The translations under genes and the position numbers were made by a program. A stretch of DNA of 64,000 nt. Source: Deltaproteobacteria bacterium (GTDB taxonomy: Bacteria; Myxococcota; Myxococcia; SLRQ01). The stretch spans positions 1 to 64,000 of the forward strand of contig SLRQ01000024.1 in NCBI GenBank assembly GCA_007130885.1, in the 5' to 3' direction. Shown here in pieces: positions 52,339 to 61,210 of this stretch. Positions within the stretch are counted from its first letter, which is position 1, and the number at the start of each line of letters is the position of its first letter. The notes below the pieces were generated by a model. It was not told where the DNA came from. It saw only the letters and a list, made by a program, of their open reading frames with translations, and did no database searches.

Positions 52339-53166
52339 ATGATCGCGCAGTGCTCGACCTGCGGGAAAACATTCGATGTCCAGCAGACCGGCGCGGGGTA
52401 CTGCCCTCACTGCGGAACACATGTATTCATAGAATCGGATGCGGCCGAGCCGGGTAGGCCGGTCCCCGAGCACGGCGGCGAGGAGTTGCCCGGCGGCAAT
52501 CCATTCGATAGGCGGCATGAGACGGGTTTTTTGGGTGCGTTTCTTGGAGCATTGAAGCTGGTTCTGTTCGAGCCAGGTCGGCTCTTCAGAAACATGCGGA
52601 TTGATTCCACCGGCGGCGCCTTCTTGTTCGGATGGCTTTGCCTCACCATAGGCAGCGTGGCAAACGGCTTCTGGAATTACCTGAGCGCCAGGTTTTCGAC
52701 CACGGCCGCCAGGGAGCTGGACTTGTCCGGTCTGCCGCGGGAGATCGGCGAGGTTCTCGAGGAGATACTGCAGGAGGCGGCTGATCCTTCCGGTGCCCTG
52801 ATGACGATTGTGTTGGCGCCGATTGTCGCGGTCGTCGCGGTGCTGCTGAATGCGGCTCTCGTCCATGTCGGAACGATTCTTTTTGGTGCCAACAACAGGG
52901 GCTGGAACGCTTCGTTCACGGCGGTTTGTTATGGCTTCGCTCCATGGCTGCTCTGGATAATTCCCGTGTGCGGCGGTCTCATTGGAACCATCTGGACGGT
53001 GATCTTGACCATCGTGGGTGTGTACTACCTGCAACGTACAACTGGAGCCAGAGCCACCTTCGCGGTCATGATTTGGTATATCGTTTGCTGCTTCTGTGTA
53101 TGTGGAGGAGCAGTCCTGATAGGCGGTGTGCTGATGGGAACGGCCGGTGCCATGGCGGGTGGTTGA
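52339..53166 (+). CDS. Zinc-ribbon Yip1-domain membrane protein
   Basis: 275 residues, ATG 52339 (GGGAGG upstream). An MJ0042-type zinc ribbon opens it: C5, C8 (CSTCGKTF) and C22, C25 (CPHCGTHVF). A hydrophilic spacer is followed by a Yip1-like domain with about five membrane helices (GAFLFGWLCLTIGSV; IVLAPIVAVVAVLLNAALVHVGTILFG; ASFTAVCYGFAPWLLWIIPV; IGTIWTVILTIVGVYYLQ; VMIWYIVCCFCVCGGAVLIGGV). Such proteins are widespread in delta-proteobacteria; function is not established. Begins a run of three co-directional membrane genes. Confidence 0.88.
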   Translation: MIAQCSTCGKTFDVQQTGAGYCPHCGTHVFIESDAAEPGRPVPEHGGEELPGGNPFDRRHETGFLGAFLGALKLVLFEPGRLFRNMRIDSTGGAFLFGWLCLTIGSVANGFWNYLSARFSTTAARELDLSGLPREIGEVLEEILQEAADPSGALMTIVLAPIVAVVAVLLNAALVHVGTILFGANNRGWNASFTAVCYGFAPWLLWIIPVCGGLIGTIWTVILTIVGVYYLQRTTGARATFAVMIWYIVCCFCVCGGAVLIGGVLMGTAGAMAGG

Positions 53167-53181
53167 TCCGGCGGGTGAAGC

Positions 53182-53625
53182 ATGAGCGGTGACCAAAAAG
53201 GGCTTCGCCCACGGCGATTCTCTCTCGGCTGGGTCGATGCCTACGTCGGGCTCGCATTATCGGCCGTGCTGGTGGCGCGGTATTACTCCCACCTAGGTGG
53301 GATACCGTTCCTTCGTCCGTGCACCTTCAGAGCCCTAACCGGCGTACCGTGTCCAACCTGTGGCTTTACGCGGGCTTTTACGCGGGCGGGCAATCTCGAT
53401 TTTGTCGGAGCATGGCACGTCAGTCCCCTTGGGACCGCTTTGTTCTTGGCGCTGGCCGGTTTTGTCGTGGTCGGGGTCTCGAGGATTGCTCTTCGTCGGC
53501 CGTGGCCGAGCCTACCCAAGGGAAGAAAGTGGCGGAGAGTGGGCATGTGGCTGCTGGTGGCCGCCGTCTTATCGAACTGGGGCTACATGATCATTCGCAA
53601 GTTCGCAGTGGGGGACTGGGCATGA
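53182..53625 (+). CDS. DUF2752 membrane protein
   Basis: 147 residues with 3 membrane helices. The family motif is clear: RPCTFRALTGVPCPTCGFTRAF, the C-x-TG-x-x-CP-x-CG-x-TR pattern of DUF2752 (PF10825). No enzymatic role is known. It starts 15 bp after the Yip1-type gene and overlaps nothing; plsY follows 16 bp later. Context suggests membrane or lipid-related work, but this is weak evidence. Confidence 0.88.
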   Translation: MSGDQKGLRPRRFSLGWVDAYVGLALSAVLVARYYSHLGGIPFLRPCTFRALTGVPCPTCGFTRAFTRAGNLDFVGAWHVSPLGTALFLALAGFVVVGVSRIALRRPWPSLPKGRKWRRVGMWLLVAAVLSNWGYMIIRKFAVGDWA

Positions 53626-53641
53626 TTTGGGAGGCTTTGGC

Positions 53642-54283
53642 GTGAGCACGGAAGCAGTGATAGGCGCCGCCGTATTGCTCGCCTCCTACCTCATCGGGTC
53701 CGTGCCGTTCGGATTTCTTCTTGCCAAGTGGCGCAAGGGGGTCGACGTCACAGAAGCGGGAAGCGGAAACATCGGCGCGACGAATGTCGCAAGACTGGCG
53801 GGCCGGGGGCTTGGAGCGGCCACGTTGGTGCTGGATGCGTCAAAGGGTCTGCTTCCCGTGATTGTGATGCGGTACTTGGTGGTGCCCTGGGTCTTACTCT
53901 CTGGGACCGATGGGTGGGGCGGGGAAGGCTCGAGAGCTGAAGAGATTTGGATCGCGTCAGCCGGTGCTTTGGCTTTTCTGGGGCATTGCTTTCCCGTGTG
54001 GACGCGCATGCGTGGAGGAAAGGGGGTGGCGACGGCTCTTGGTGTGCTAATAGGCCTCGCTCCCTGGGCAGCGCTGGCGGGGGCTGTCGCTTACTGCTTG
54101 GTGTTCGCGGCCTTCAGAGTGTCAAGCGCCGGCTCCCTCGTTGCTGCTGTAGTGGCTGCCCTGGTTGCCTTTGTCCATGGGACGGTTCCGGGAACAACCG
54201 CCGTATTCATGACCATAGTGGTCCTGATGAAACATAGGGAGAACATACGCAGGCTGCTCGAAAGATCGGAGCACCGGTTCTGA
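53642..54283 (+). CDS. plsY: Glycerol-3-phosphate acyltransferase PlsY
   Basis: 213 residues from GTG 53642, preferred over an upstream TTG because GGGAGG is 6 nt before it. Five membrane helices and the three PlsY motifs: SYLIGSVPFGFLLAK (motif 1), GSGNIGATNVAR (motif 2 region) and GHCFPVWTRMRGGKGVATALG (motif 3). It transfers acyl groups from acyl-phosphate to glycerol-3-phosphate, the first step of phospholipid synthesis. plsX and other lipid genes are not adjacent. A short insertion (SGTDGWGGEGSRAEE) lies between helices 2 and 3. Confidence 0.95.
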   Translation: MSTEAVIGAAVLLASYLIGSVPFGFLLAKWRKGVDVTEAGSGNIGATNVARLAGRGLGAATLVLDASKGLLPVIVMRYLVVPWVLLSGTDGWGGEGSRAEEIWIASAGALAFLGHCFPVWTRMRGGKGVATALGVLIGLAPWAALAGAVAYCLVFAAFRVSSAGSLVAAVVAALVAFVHGTVPGTTAVFMTIVVLMKHRENIRRLLERSEHRF

Positions 54284-54344
54284 AAGCATGAGTTGCCCGA
54301 TGCCTCTTGGCGTTCTTGCACACATAGTTGGTGTGGGAGGAAGA

Positions 54345-54473
54345 ATGGACCAACGAGGTGTTGCAAGAGACAGCGAGAGCAAGCAGCGGCGTGCGCGAGC
54401 ATTAGTGTATCTCGTTGCCGTGGTCGTGCTCATAGCTCTCATTCTTCTACTGTTTACTCCCGTGCGGGTTTGA
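54345..54473 (+). CDS. 42-residue single-span membrane protein
   Basis: ATG 54345 with a strong GGAGGA 4 nt upstream; a frame back to 54288 lacks one. Polar, basic N-half (MDQRGVARDSESKQRRARA) then one membrane helix (LVYLVAVVVLIALILLLF). The size, strong ribosome site and clear topology argue for a real gene despite no recognised family. It lies in the gap between plsY and the TIGR04255 gene. Confidence 0.6.
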   Translation: MDQRGVARDSESKQRRARALVYLVAVVVLIALILLLFTPVRV

Positions 54474-54554
54474 CACCAGGCTCATCCTCGATGGCTGGAG
54501 GCATGGTGAATGACTTTTTGTTGGGGTTTGCGAAACTTGTAAGGAGTTAGAGCG

Positions 54555-55229
54555 ATGCCTGGCCGAAAGTACGCGCGTCCGCCGCTTCTGGAAGCAAGAT
54601 GCGAGGTTGTTCTCACCGGAGGGGAGTGGACGGATGACACCCCCTTCACTCTTCGCACCCATCTTGCGGAGAGTTTTCCGCGGTGGATCAACACTCCAGT
54701 TGGCGAAACCAAGGCGAGAGTCGTGATGTCTCGGCACGATGACTCTCAGACAGTCCAGGTCTTTCCGGACAAGATCGTGGTCTCCCAGCTTCGGCCCTAC
54801 CCCGGCTTCGAGGTCTGGCGCCCTTTGGTGCTGGACATGGCGGAGCTGCACAAGGCCGTGATTGGAAGCAGGCGTGCCGAAAGGATTGGGGTTCGTTACG
54901 TGAATCGTATCGCCCTGCCGAACCGTCACGTGGATGTCTCGCGCTACGTCAGGGTCGATTCGAGCCTTACGAACGGCTTCCGCCGGCGAGTGACGCTCAA
55001 ACCGTTCCATTCCGGGCATGAGCTGATAGCTACGGTCGGTTCTCCCAATTCTAAAAGAGGGAAACCTTCCATGCTTCTGGACCTGCACGACCGGATTGAC
55101 GCCGGTGACTGCGGTGACTTGCGAGATTTGGGCCGGTGCCTCGATGAAGCCCATGAGAACGTGGACGTTGCTTTCGAAAGTATGGTGACTCCCGAGGCGC
55201 GAGACGAGTTCGAGGAGATCCGACCCTGA
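54555..55229 (+). CDS. TIGR04255-family protein
   Basis: 224 residues, ATG 54555 with AAGGAG 8 nt upstream. The family pattern is visible: YARPPLLEARCEVVLTGGEW at the N-terminus, ...RWINTPVGETKARVVMSRHDDSQTVQVFPDKIVVSQLRPYPGFEVWRPLV, then RIGVRYVNRIALPNRHVDVSRYV. TIGR04255 is described as sporadically distributed and its function is unknown; members often sit in accessory loci with hydrolases or defense genes. Here it is beside ftsK, convergent. No catalytic motif could be seen. Confidence 0.75.
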   Translation: MPGRKYARPPLLEARCEVVLTGGEWTDDTPFTLRTHLAESFPRWINTPVGETKARVVMSRHDDSQTVQVFPDKIVVSQLRPYPGFEVWRPLVLDMAELHKAVIGSRRAERIGVRYVNRIALPNRHVDVSRYVRVDSSLTNGFRRRVTLKPFHSGHELIATVGSPNSKRGKPSMLLDLHDRIDAGDCGDLRDLGRCLDEAHENVDVAFESMVTPEARDEFEEIRP

Positions 55230-55280
55230 CTTGGGCAGGTGTCGGTCGTGCCGGCGCAAGAGGGTTTTACGACCCCCCTA

Positions 55281-58127
55281 TTAGGGTGGCGGCATGTTGA
55301 GCAGCACCTCTCTCGGCTTGCTGCCGTCGGCGGGGCCCACGATGCCTTCACGCTCCATTTTTTCGATCATTCGCGCGGCACGATTGTAGCCTATTGCAAG
55401 GCGACGCTGGATCCATGAGACGCTTATGGTGTCACGCTCGTTGACTATGGCCATGGCTTCGTCCCATTTGGGGTCCATGGCGTCATCATCGTTCGCGTCG
55501 CTACCGACCCCGTCGTCGCGGGGTTGAAGAATGCTTTGGTCGTATACCGGCTTGCCTTGGGTCTTGAGGTGGGCCACGACTCTTTCGATCTCATCCTCCG
55601 ACAGGAACGCGCCGTGTGCCCGCATGGGCTCGGACTGGCCGGGCGGAATCAGAAGCATGTCACCGTTTCCGAGCAACTTCTCGGCGCCCGGCTCGTTGAT
55701 TATCGTCTGGGAATCATGCCGGCTGGCCACCCTGAAGCTTATGCGGGCCGGGAAGTTGATCTTGATCACGCCGGTGAGAACATCCGTCGACGGTCGTTGC
55801 GTGGCGACCAGGAGATGTATTCCCGCCGCGCGGGCCTTTTGGGCCAGGCGTGCTATGTAAGTTTCGACGTCGCGGGAAGCGACCATCATCAGGTCGGCAA
55901 GCTCGTCGATGACGATCACCAGCATGGGAATGTGCTCGGGCGGCGGGTCACCAAGCTGTTCTTCCTCGCTGGAATCCGCCTGCTTCTCCTCCCATTCCTC
56001 ACGCAGTCTTGCAACCTTCTTGTTGAAGGACGCAAGATCACGGACATTGAGCTCGGCCAGAAGATGATAGCGACGGTCCATCTCCTCGGTCGCCCACCGA
56101 AGCGCCAGAGCCGCCTTGGTCGGATCGGTCACAACGGGAAGTAGCAGGTGTGGGATTCCTTCGTATAGCTTCAGCTCGAGCACCTTGGGGTCGATCATTA
56201 TGAACCGAACCTCATCCGGCGTCGCTTTGTAGAGCATCGAGGTGATCATGCTGTTGATCGCGACGGACTTGCCGGAGCCGGTCGTTCCGGCCATGAGCAA
56301 GTGCGGCATCTTGGCCAGATCCACGATTACGGGGTCGCCCTCGATCCCCTTGCCCATTCCCATTGTGAGACGGCTCTTCGTCTTCAAAAACTTGTCCTGC
56401 TCGAGGATCTCTCGTGCGTAGACGGTCTGGCGAGACGGGTTCGGAACCTCGATGCCAACGGCGTTCTTTCCAGGAATCGGCGCGACTATACGAACTCGAA
56501 ACGCCTCCATGGCCATGGCCAGATCGTCGGTGAGGCTCTGGATCTTCGAGATCTTTATGCCGGGACCGGGCCTGAACTCATACATCGTGATTACGGGTCC
56601 CGGTCTGATCTGCACCACCTCGCCGGCTATGCCGAAATGCGAGAGCTTTTCCTTGAGCCGCCGCGCCGTTTCCACCAGCGTCTTCCTGTCGACTTCCGTG
56701 TTGGGATTTTCGAGTGGAGGCGTCAAAAAATCCAAGGAAGGGAGTACGAACTTGTCGCCGTGGGTCGTGTAAGCGAAGGTTTCCCGGCTGGTGCTCTTTG
56801 CCGCGGTCGGTCTGCATGACTTCGGCTTGATTATCTGGGGCTCTTTCTCTTCGCTTCGCGTCTTCGCCGCCTTCTCGCCAAGGTTGGTGCGTATTTTGGG
56901 GGGGTCGTCGTTTGCTTCAGCCGGAGCGCTAGTATTGGTGAAGGAAGATGGATTCGAGTCGACCGCCCCGGATGTCATCACCGGTTCCTCGATAAGGCAG
57001 CCGTTGGCTTCGGTCTCCGCGTTGCAGTGTTCGGGGCGGTCGGCTCCCAGTACGGAGAGACCGGCTGCCCACTCCGGGTCGGCCCAGTCGGGATCGGTCA
57101 AGAGGTCTTCCGAATGCCGGCTGGGGGCTTGGGCCTCGGAGGGTGCGACTTCGTCCGCTGGTGCTATGGAACCCAGCGGACCATCCGGAATAGGCGAATG
57201 ATTCACCGCGGGCTTCGAAGTCGAGGATGCAAGCTCGGCCTCGTTCTGTCGCGGCAAGTCATCGACATCCACCTTGGAGTCGTCATCCGAGTCGAGAATG
57301 AGTCCACGTTCATCAGCCTCTATGGCGCCCTCCGACCGAAGCTTGGCGATTCGTTCCAAGCGGGCGGCCTCCTTCGAGGCTTGGGCGGCTTCGCGGCGGG
57401 CGGCTTTTTCCGCTTTCGTCTTGGCACGTCGCTCCGTTCTTTCGGCTCGACGCGCCAAAGATCGAGCCCACGACTCTTGGAGAATGGACGCCAAGCCTCC
57501 AATGACGAACGCGAGCCTTCGAGTTGCTCCTCCAAACAGGCGTGCGACGGTGAAGTCACTGGCTACCATGAAAGCTAGTAGCACGACGGCGCCAGTTACT
57601 ATGACCGCGCCGGTGGTGTTGAACCAGGCGCGAAGCATCTCACCCGTGACCGCTCCGATGGCCCCTCCCGGGGCTTGAGAGAATGGCCGGACATCCACAA
57701 GGGAGAGGTGGGCAAGGGCGGCCCCGAACACGGTAAGCAACGTGTAGCCTGCCGCTTCAATCACCGTCAGGTGCAGTCTGCGCTTGGTGAAGCAGGCGAG
57801 GGCGGCAGCTAGGATCGCCGTGGCGAGCACGAATGAGCCGAGACCGGCGGCCGCGAGCAGAGCGCGGGCCACGTGATGTCCTGCCGGGCCAATCAGGTTG
57901 TGCGTGGAAGGATATCCTTTTTCGAGCAGGGTCTGGTCCTGTGGCGTGAAGGACCAAAGAGCAAGGACCAGGGTAAGCCCAAGAGCAAGCAGTACGACGC
58001 CAAGGATCTCACGGCGTCTTCCGTTAGGATCGGGGGCCGCCTCCGAGCGCCCCGTAGAGGTCTTCTTCCTTTTCCCACGTGATCCGTACGACTTGCGGCT
58101 GTTCTTACTGGTTGCTCTTCCGGCCAT
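55281..58127 (-). CDS. ftsK: DNA translocase FtsK
   Basis: 948 residues. Four N-terminal membrane helices (about 40-215), an acidic low-complexity linker (about 225-480), then the translocase motor and the gamma winged helix. Walker A GTTGSGKS at 614-621 (K620), Walker B MLVIVIDELADLMM, and ATQRPSTDVLTGVIKINFPARISFRVASRHDSQTIINEPGAEKLLGNGDML. The gamma domain (DEAMAIVNERDTISVSWIQRRLAIGYNRAARMIEKMEREGIV) reads KOPS-type skew motifs. Clears the septum of chromosome and activates XerCD at dif. The linker is short relative to E. coli FtsK and not Pro/Gln-rich. Monocistronic, divergent from the RDD gene. Confidence 0.96.
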   Translation of the reverse strand: MAGRATSKNSRKSYGSRGKRKKTSTGRSEAAPDPNGRRREILGVVLLALGLTLVLALWSFTPQDQTLLEKGYPSTHNLIGPAGHHVARALLAAAGLGSFVLATAILAAALACFTKRRLHLTVIEAAGYTLLTVFGAALAHLSLVDVRPFSQAPGGAIGAVTGEMLRAWFNTTGAVIVTGAVVLLAFMVASDFTVARLFGGATRRLAFVIGGLASILQESWARSLARRAERTERRAKTKAEKAARREAAQASKEAARLERIAKLRSEGAIEADERGLILDSDDDSKVDVDDLPRQNEAELASSTSKPAVNHSPIPDGPLGSIAPADEVAPSEAQAPSRHSEDLLTDPDWADPEWAAGLSVLGADRPEHCNAETEANGCLIEEPVMTSGAVDSNPSSFTNTSAPAEANDDPPKIRTNLGEKAAKTRSEEKEPQIIKPKSCRPTAAKSTSRETFAYTTHGDKFVLPSLDFLTPPLENPNTEVDRKTLVETARRLKEKLSHFGIAGEVVQIRPGPVITMYEFRPGPGIKISKIQSLTDDLAMAMEAFRVRIVAPIPGKNAVGIEVPNPSRQTVYAREILEQDKFLKTKSRLTMGMGKGIEGDPVIVDLAKMPHLLMAGTTGSGKSVAINSMITSMLYKATPDEVRFIMIDPKVLELKLYEGIPHLLLPVVTDPTKAALALRWATEEMDRRYHLLAELNVRDLASFNKKVARLREEWEEKQADSSEEEQLGDPPPEHIPMLVIVIDELADLMMVASRDVETYIARLAQKARAAGIHLLVATQRPSTDVLTGVIKINFPARISFRVASRHDSQTIINEPGAEKLLGNGDMLLIPPGQSEPMRAHGAFLSEDEIERVVAHLKTQGKPVYDQSILQPRDDGVGSDANDDDAMDPKWDEAMAIVNERDTISVSWIQRRLAIGYNRAARMIEKMEREGIVGPADGSKPREVLLNMPPP

Positions 58128-58247
58128 TTTTAGGCGCCTCTATCCCCTCTAGAAATCAAGCTACCGGTAAGAGGCGGATCGTCAACTTTTCGCCGCTCTG
58201 CCGCGTTGTTTTCTTGACCACGCTGCTTGCTGGGTCATTCTTCTGAT

Positions 58248-59399
58248 ATGGCATATGTTTCCGAGGAGAAGGCCTGGTTTGCGCCACCCGCGGGTGAGAG
58301 GGACGAGCGCGAAGGCGAAAAGGTCTCGTCCGAGTACGAAGCATCGGGCCTCGACTCGAGGGGCGATGACGTTAGCGAGGAACCGGATTGGACCATCGGA
58401 GATGCCAACTCCAGCCGCATACTCGAGCTGAACGAGCCTGCCTGGGCGACTCTGGAGGGTCCATCCGGGCCTATCGTTTCGAGCGATTCGGCGGAGCCTC
58501 ACGTTTTCGGTGGCATTGACGAGGGTGTTGAAGAAGCCTCCTTCGAGCTCCAGCCGGGTTTAGTCGGTGCCGACGAGGCGTGTGCCGAAGAGCCGCTCGA
58601 TGCCCGCGAAGAGCCGGACGACGCGGGCCAAGAGGTCATAGGCGCTCATGAAGGGCCGGACAACGCGGGCGAAGAGCTGATGATCGGCACCGACGATGGG
58701 TCGGCCGATGCGCGCGAGGAGATCCTTGGCGCCTATGAAGAGCCGGTCGACGTGAGCGAGGAGATCCTTGGCGCCTATGAAGAGCCGGTCGACGTGAGCG
58801 AGGAGATCCTTGGCGCTTATAAAGAGCCGGCCGACGTGCGCGAGGAGATCATCGATGCTTATGAAGAGCCGGTCGGCGTGCGCGAGGAGATCATCGACCT
58901 TCACGAAGATGAGATCGAGGTAGTCTCGCGTGCTCCTCGCCGTTCCACCGAGAATCGCGCAGGCCCAGTTCGCGCGAGAGTGGCGCAGGTTTCGGCAAGA
59001 AGCCTGTCTTGGCTCATGGACGGTGGAGTGATCCTCGCGGTCGTTGTTGCAATGATCTGGAGCGCCATGCGCTTTGCGGGCAGCGGGACGGGGCTCGCGG
59101 CTGCCATGTCGGATGGAATCCTGGTCCTGTTGGCGGTGCTTCTGGCCGGCATCGTGGGTGCCATATACACCGGCCTATCCGTGTTCATCAGTGGTCAGAC
59201 CCTGGGTGGACGTGCATCTGGAGTGAAAATCCTGGACGGCGGCGGCATGACGCCGGCTCTCGTCCCAAGCCTCGTTCGTGGGCTCGCGGCGACGTTGGGG
59301 GTCTTGAGCCTGGGTGTGGGGCTGGCCTGGATCCTCTTGGACGAGCGCGGCCAGGCATTCCATGACAGGTTGGCGGGCACCTTTGCCGTAGAGGTTTGA
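58248..59399 (+). CDS. RDD-family membrane protein with acidic repeat region
   Basis: 383 residues from ATG 58248 (MAYVSEEKAWF); a start 21 bp upstream is possible. The N-terminal 230 residues are strongly acidic and cytosolic, with a 14-residue repeat around EEILGAYEEPVDVS. The C-terminal RDD domain (about 250-383) has three hydrophobic segments and the characteristic Arg/Asp (SWLMDGGVILAVVVAMIW; ISGQTLGGRASGVKIL; LLDERGQAFHDRLAGTFAV). RDD proteins are thought to work in transport or redox; the added acidic region is not typical. Confidence 0.82.
   Translation: MAYVSEEKAWFAPPAGERDEREGEKVSSEYEASGLDSRGDDVSEEPDWTIGDANSSRILELNEPAWATLEGPSGPIVSSDSAEPHVFGGIDEGVEEASFELQPGLVGADEACAEEPLDAREEPDDAGQEVIGAHEGPDNAGEELMIGTDDGSADAREEILGAYEEPVDVSEEILGAYEEPVDVSEEILGAYKEPADVREEIIDAYEEPVGVREEIIDLHEDEIEVVSRAPRRSTENRAGPVRARVAQVSARSLSWLMDGGVILAVVVAMIWSAMRFAGSGTGLAAAMSDGILVLLAVLLAGIVGAIYTGLSVFISGQTLGGRASGVKILDGGGMTPALVPSLVRGLAATLGVLSLGVGLAWILLDERGQAFHDRLAGTFAVEV
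58716..58883 (+). repeat. 42-bp tandem repeats in the RDD-protein gene
   Basis: Four in-frame 42-bp units at 58716, 58758, 58800 and 58842. The first two are identical, the next two diverge by several bases, and degenerate copies extend upstream to about 58590. Each encodes 14 residues. In-frame length and identical neighbours show recent duplication and likely length variation between strains. Confidence 0.9.
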
Positions 59400-59403
59400 T
59401 CGT

Positions 59404-60348
59404 TCAGGTTTGCTCTTCCGGGCGTTTCATCGATATTGCGACCCAGCCATCTCTTTGCCGGATCCCCAAGGTGACTAGGCCTTGGTCCGCATAGGCCTGC
59501 TTCGCCATGCCCGCTTGGTCTTCCAGCAGGCCGGAGAGCACCAGATTGCCTTCTTCCGGCAGCTTCGTCGCAATGGAAGGAGCCATCTCCGTGAGAACGC
59601 CGAGGTGAATATTCGCTACCACCACATCGAAAGGCCCTTGCAGCTCATCCACGGAGTCCGCTGTGATCGTCACGGTGTCGGCAACACCATTACTTGATAC
59701 GTTCTCGGCCGCCACCCGAACAGCCACCGGATCGTTGTCGACTCCGACGCATCGCTTGGCGCCCAGCTTGGCGGCGGTAATGGCTAGAAGCCCGCTGCCG
59801 GTTCCCACATCGAGGACAGCGGGCCGCTCTCCTCGATCCATGATTTCGTCCAGCAGCTCCTCCAACAGCTCCATGCACAAGGCGCTGGTTGCGTGGTGGC
59901 CGGTCCCGAATGCAAGACCCGGATCCAGCACGATCTCGATGAGGTCAGCACCTGCCGGCGGGTCTGTGGTCCTCCAGGTGGGACGGACCAATATGCGTTT
60001 GCCAAGGCGCACGGGTTGGACGGCCTCGCGAACCTTGCGCACCCAGTCCTCGGCATCGACGGTTTCGAAGGATATGTCGAAACCGGGGTCAGCGGCTCCA
60101 TCCTGCTCCCCACGCATGGAGTCGAGCGTCGCGGTCAGCAAGGCCGCAACCTGCTCCGCGTTCGTTCCGGTATCCAACCAGGCCATGACGTGAGTTCGGC
60201 CTTGCGCGGGAGCCTTGCCGCCCGGCGGTGGAAGTGTCGAAGCGTCGCGGATCTCCACTCCTTTCGCCCCGACCTTTTGAGCAAGGAAAACCGCGATATC
60301 GCCGAGGCCGCTCGGAACGTCGATACGAACCTGCAAGAACTGTTTCAT
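59404..60348 (-). CDS. prmA: Ribosomal protein L11 methyltransferase PrmA
   Basis: 314 residues. PrmA N-terminal domain (1-120) followed by the SAM-binding domain: LDPGLAFGTGHHATSALCMELLEELLDE, AVLDVGTGSGLLAITAAKLGAKRCVGVDNDPVAVRVAAEN, VVVANIHLGVLTEMAP. GTGHHxT is diagnostic; normally NILA/NIPA follows and here it is NIHL. Trimethylates ribosomal protein L11. Convergent with the RDD gene (4 bp between stops). Confidence 0.94.
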   Translation of the reverse strand: MKQFLQVRIDVPSGLGDIAVFLAQKVGAKGVEIRDASTLPPPGGKAPAQGRTHVMAWLDTGTNAEQVAALLTATLDSMRGEQDGAADPGFDISFETVDAEDWVRKVREAVQPVRLGKRILVRPTWRTTDPPAGADLIEIVLDPGLAFGTGHHATSALCMELLEELLDEIMDRGERPAVLDVGTGSGLLAITAAKLGAKRCVGVDNDPVAVRVAAENVSSNGVADTVTITADSVDELQGPFDVVVANIHLGVLTEMAPSIATKLPEEGNLVLSGLLEDQAGMAKQAYADQGLVTLGIRQRDGWVAISMKRPEEQT

Positions 60349-60538
60349 GGCCCGACACTAAACGGGCGATCGCGATTTCACAATACGACCTCGCGGGAGG
60401 GCTCGTGCTGTACGGTCCTCCGGGCAGCGACCCGACGATTTGGGTGTGCCACCTATAACTTGCCATTATTACTTTGTAGATGATAGTTTCGCCCATGTAT
60501 TTTACGGGCGAGCCGGGAGCCCCCGGGAAGTACGTTCT

Positions 60539-60570
60539 CTTCCCGCCGGCCGCTGTCGCCGGCAGGGAAG
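60539..60570. promoter_or_regulatory. Hairpin in the leader of the HNH endonuclease gene
   Basis: Stem CTTCCCGCCGGC (60539-60550) pairs with GCCGGC-A-GGGAAG (60558-60570), a 12-bp stem with one bulged A and a 7-nt loop, 56 nt before the start codon. It has no T-run after it on either strand, so a regulatory or RNA-stability role is more likely than termination. The rest of the space between prmA and the HNH gene (60349-60625) holds no gene I can support. Confidence 0.45.
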
Positions 60571-60625
60571 TGAATGACCGACCGATTCTTCGACAAGCCT
60601 ATTCTCAACTCTCCGGGGTGCAGTG

Positions 60626-61210
60626 ATGGCTAAACAACATCGAACAAGACGAAGCACAACACCGGATGATGCCTTGACGCTTTATCAGCTACATTGTCGC
60701 TACGCGATTGAATGGGGCGCTGACATGAAAAAGGCTGCGGAGCTGTGGGCTACGATGAGGGACCGTTACTCCACACCCGAAGAACACCTGTCGGCCCTCG
60801 AGGAGCATCTTCAACCGAAGACCAGATTACAGCCCCCCGTCGTGGCGGATATCGAACTGTCCGCGATTGAAGGCGACCCTCGTATGTTCTTCCATGTACG
60901 TCGTGAGCGAGATCCGGCTCTTGTGGAGGCGAAACGCAGAGAGGCCAACGCCAACAACGGGCGGATGGAATGCGAGGTGTGCGGGTTCACCACTCAAGCC
61001 ATCTTTCCTAGCTTGGAAGGAGAAGTGTGCGAGATTCACCATCGGCTTCCGCTTGCGTCGTCGTCAGACGCAGTTGAAACCCGTCTCGAAGATCTGGCCG
61101 TCCTTTGCGCCAACTGCCACAGAGCTATTCATCGAACCGATTCCTTGATGAGCGTTGAGGATTTTCGTGCCCGTTTCTATTGCGGTCCTACGGGCATCAT
61201 CGAGCGATGA
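60626..61210 (+). CDS. HNH endonuclease (McrA-like)
   Basis: 194 residues from ATG 60626 (a GTG 3 bp upstream is possible). The N-terminal half is helical (LTLYQLHCRYAIEWGADMKKAAELWATMRDRY). The HNH zinc module occupies the last 85 residues: CEVCGF, CEIHHRLPLAS, LEDLAVLCANCHRAIHRTD, giving the paired CxxC ligands and the catalytic His of EIHHRL. It resembles the stand-alone HNH proteins found in accessory islands and type IV restriction. First gene of the unusual right-hand region; the following 300 bp are non-coding. Confidence 0.86.
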   Translation: MAKQHRTRRSTTPDDALTLYQLHCRYAIEWGADMKKAAELWATMRDRYSTPEEHLSALEEHLQPKTRLQPPVVADIELSAIEGDPRMFFHVRRERDPALVEAKRREANANNGRMECEVCGFTTQAIFPSLEGEVCEIHHRLPLASSSDAVETRLEDLAVLCANCHRAIHRTDSLMSVEDFRARFYCGPTGIIER

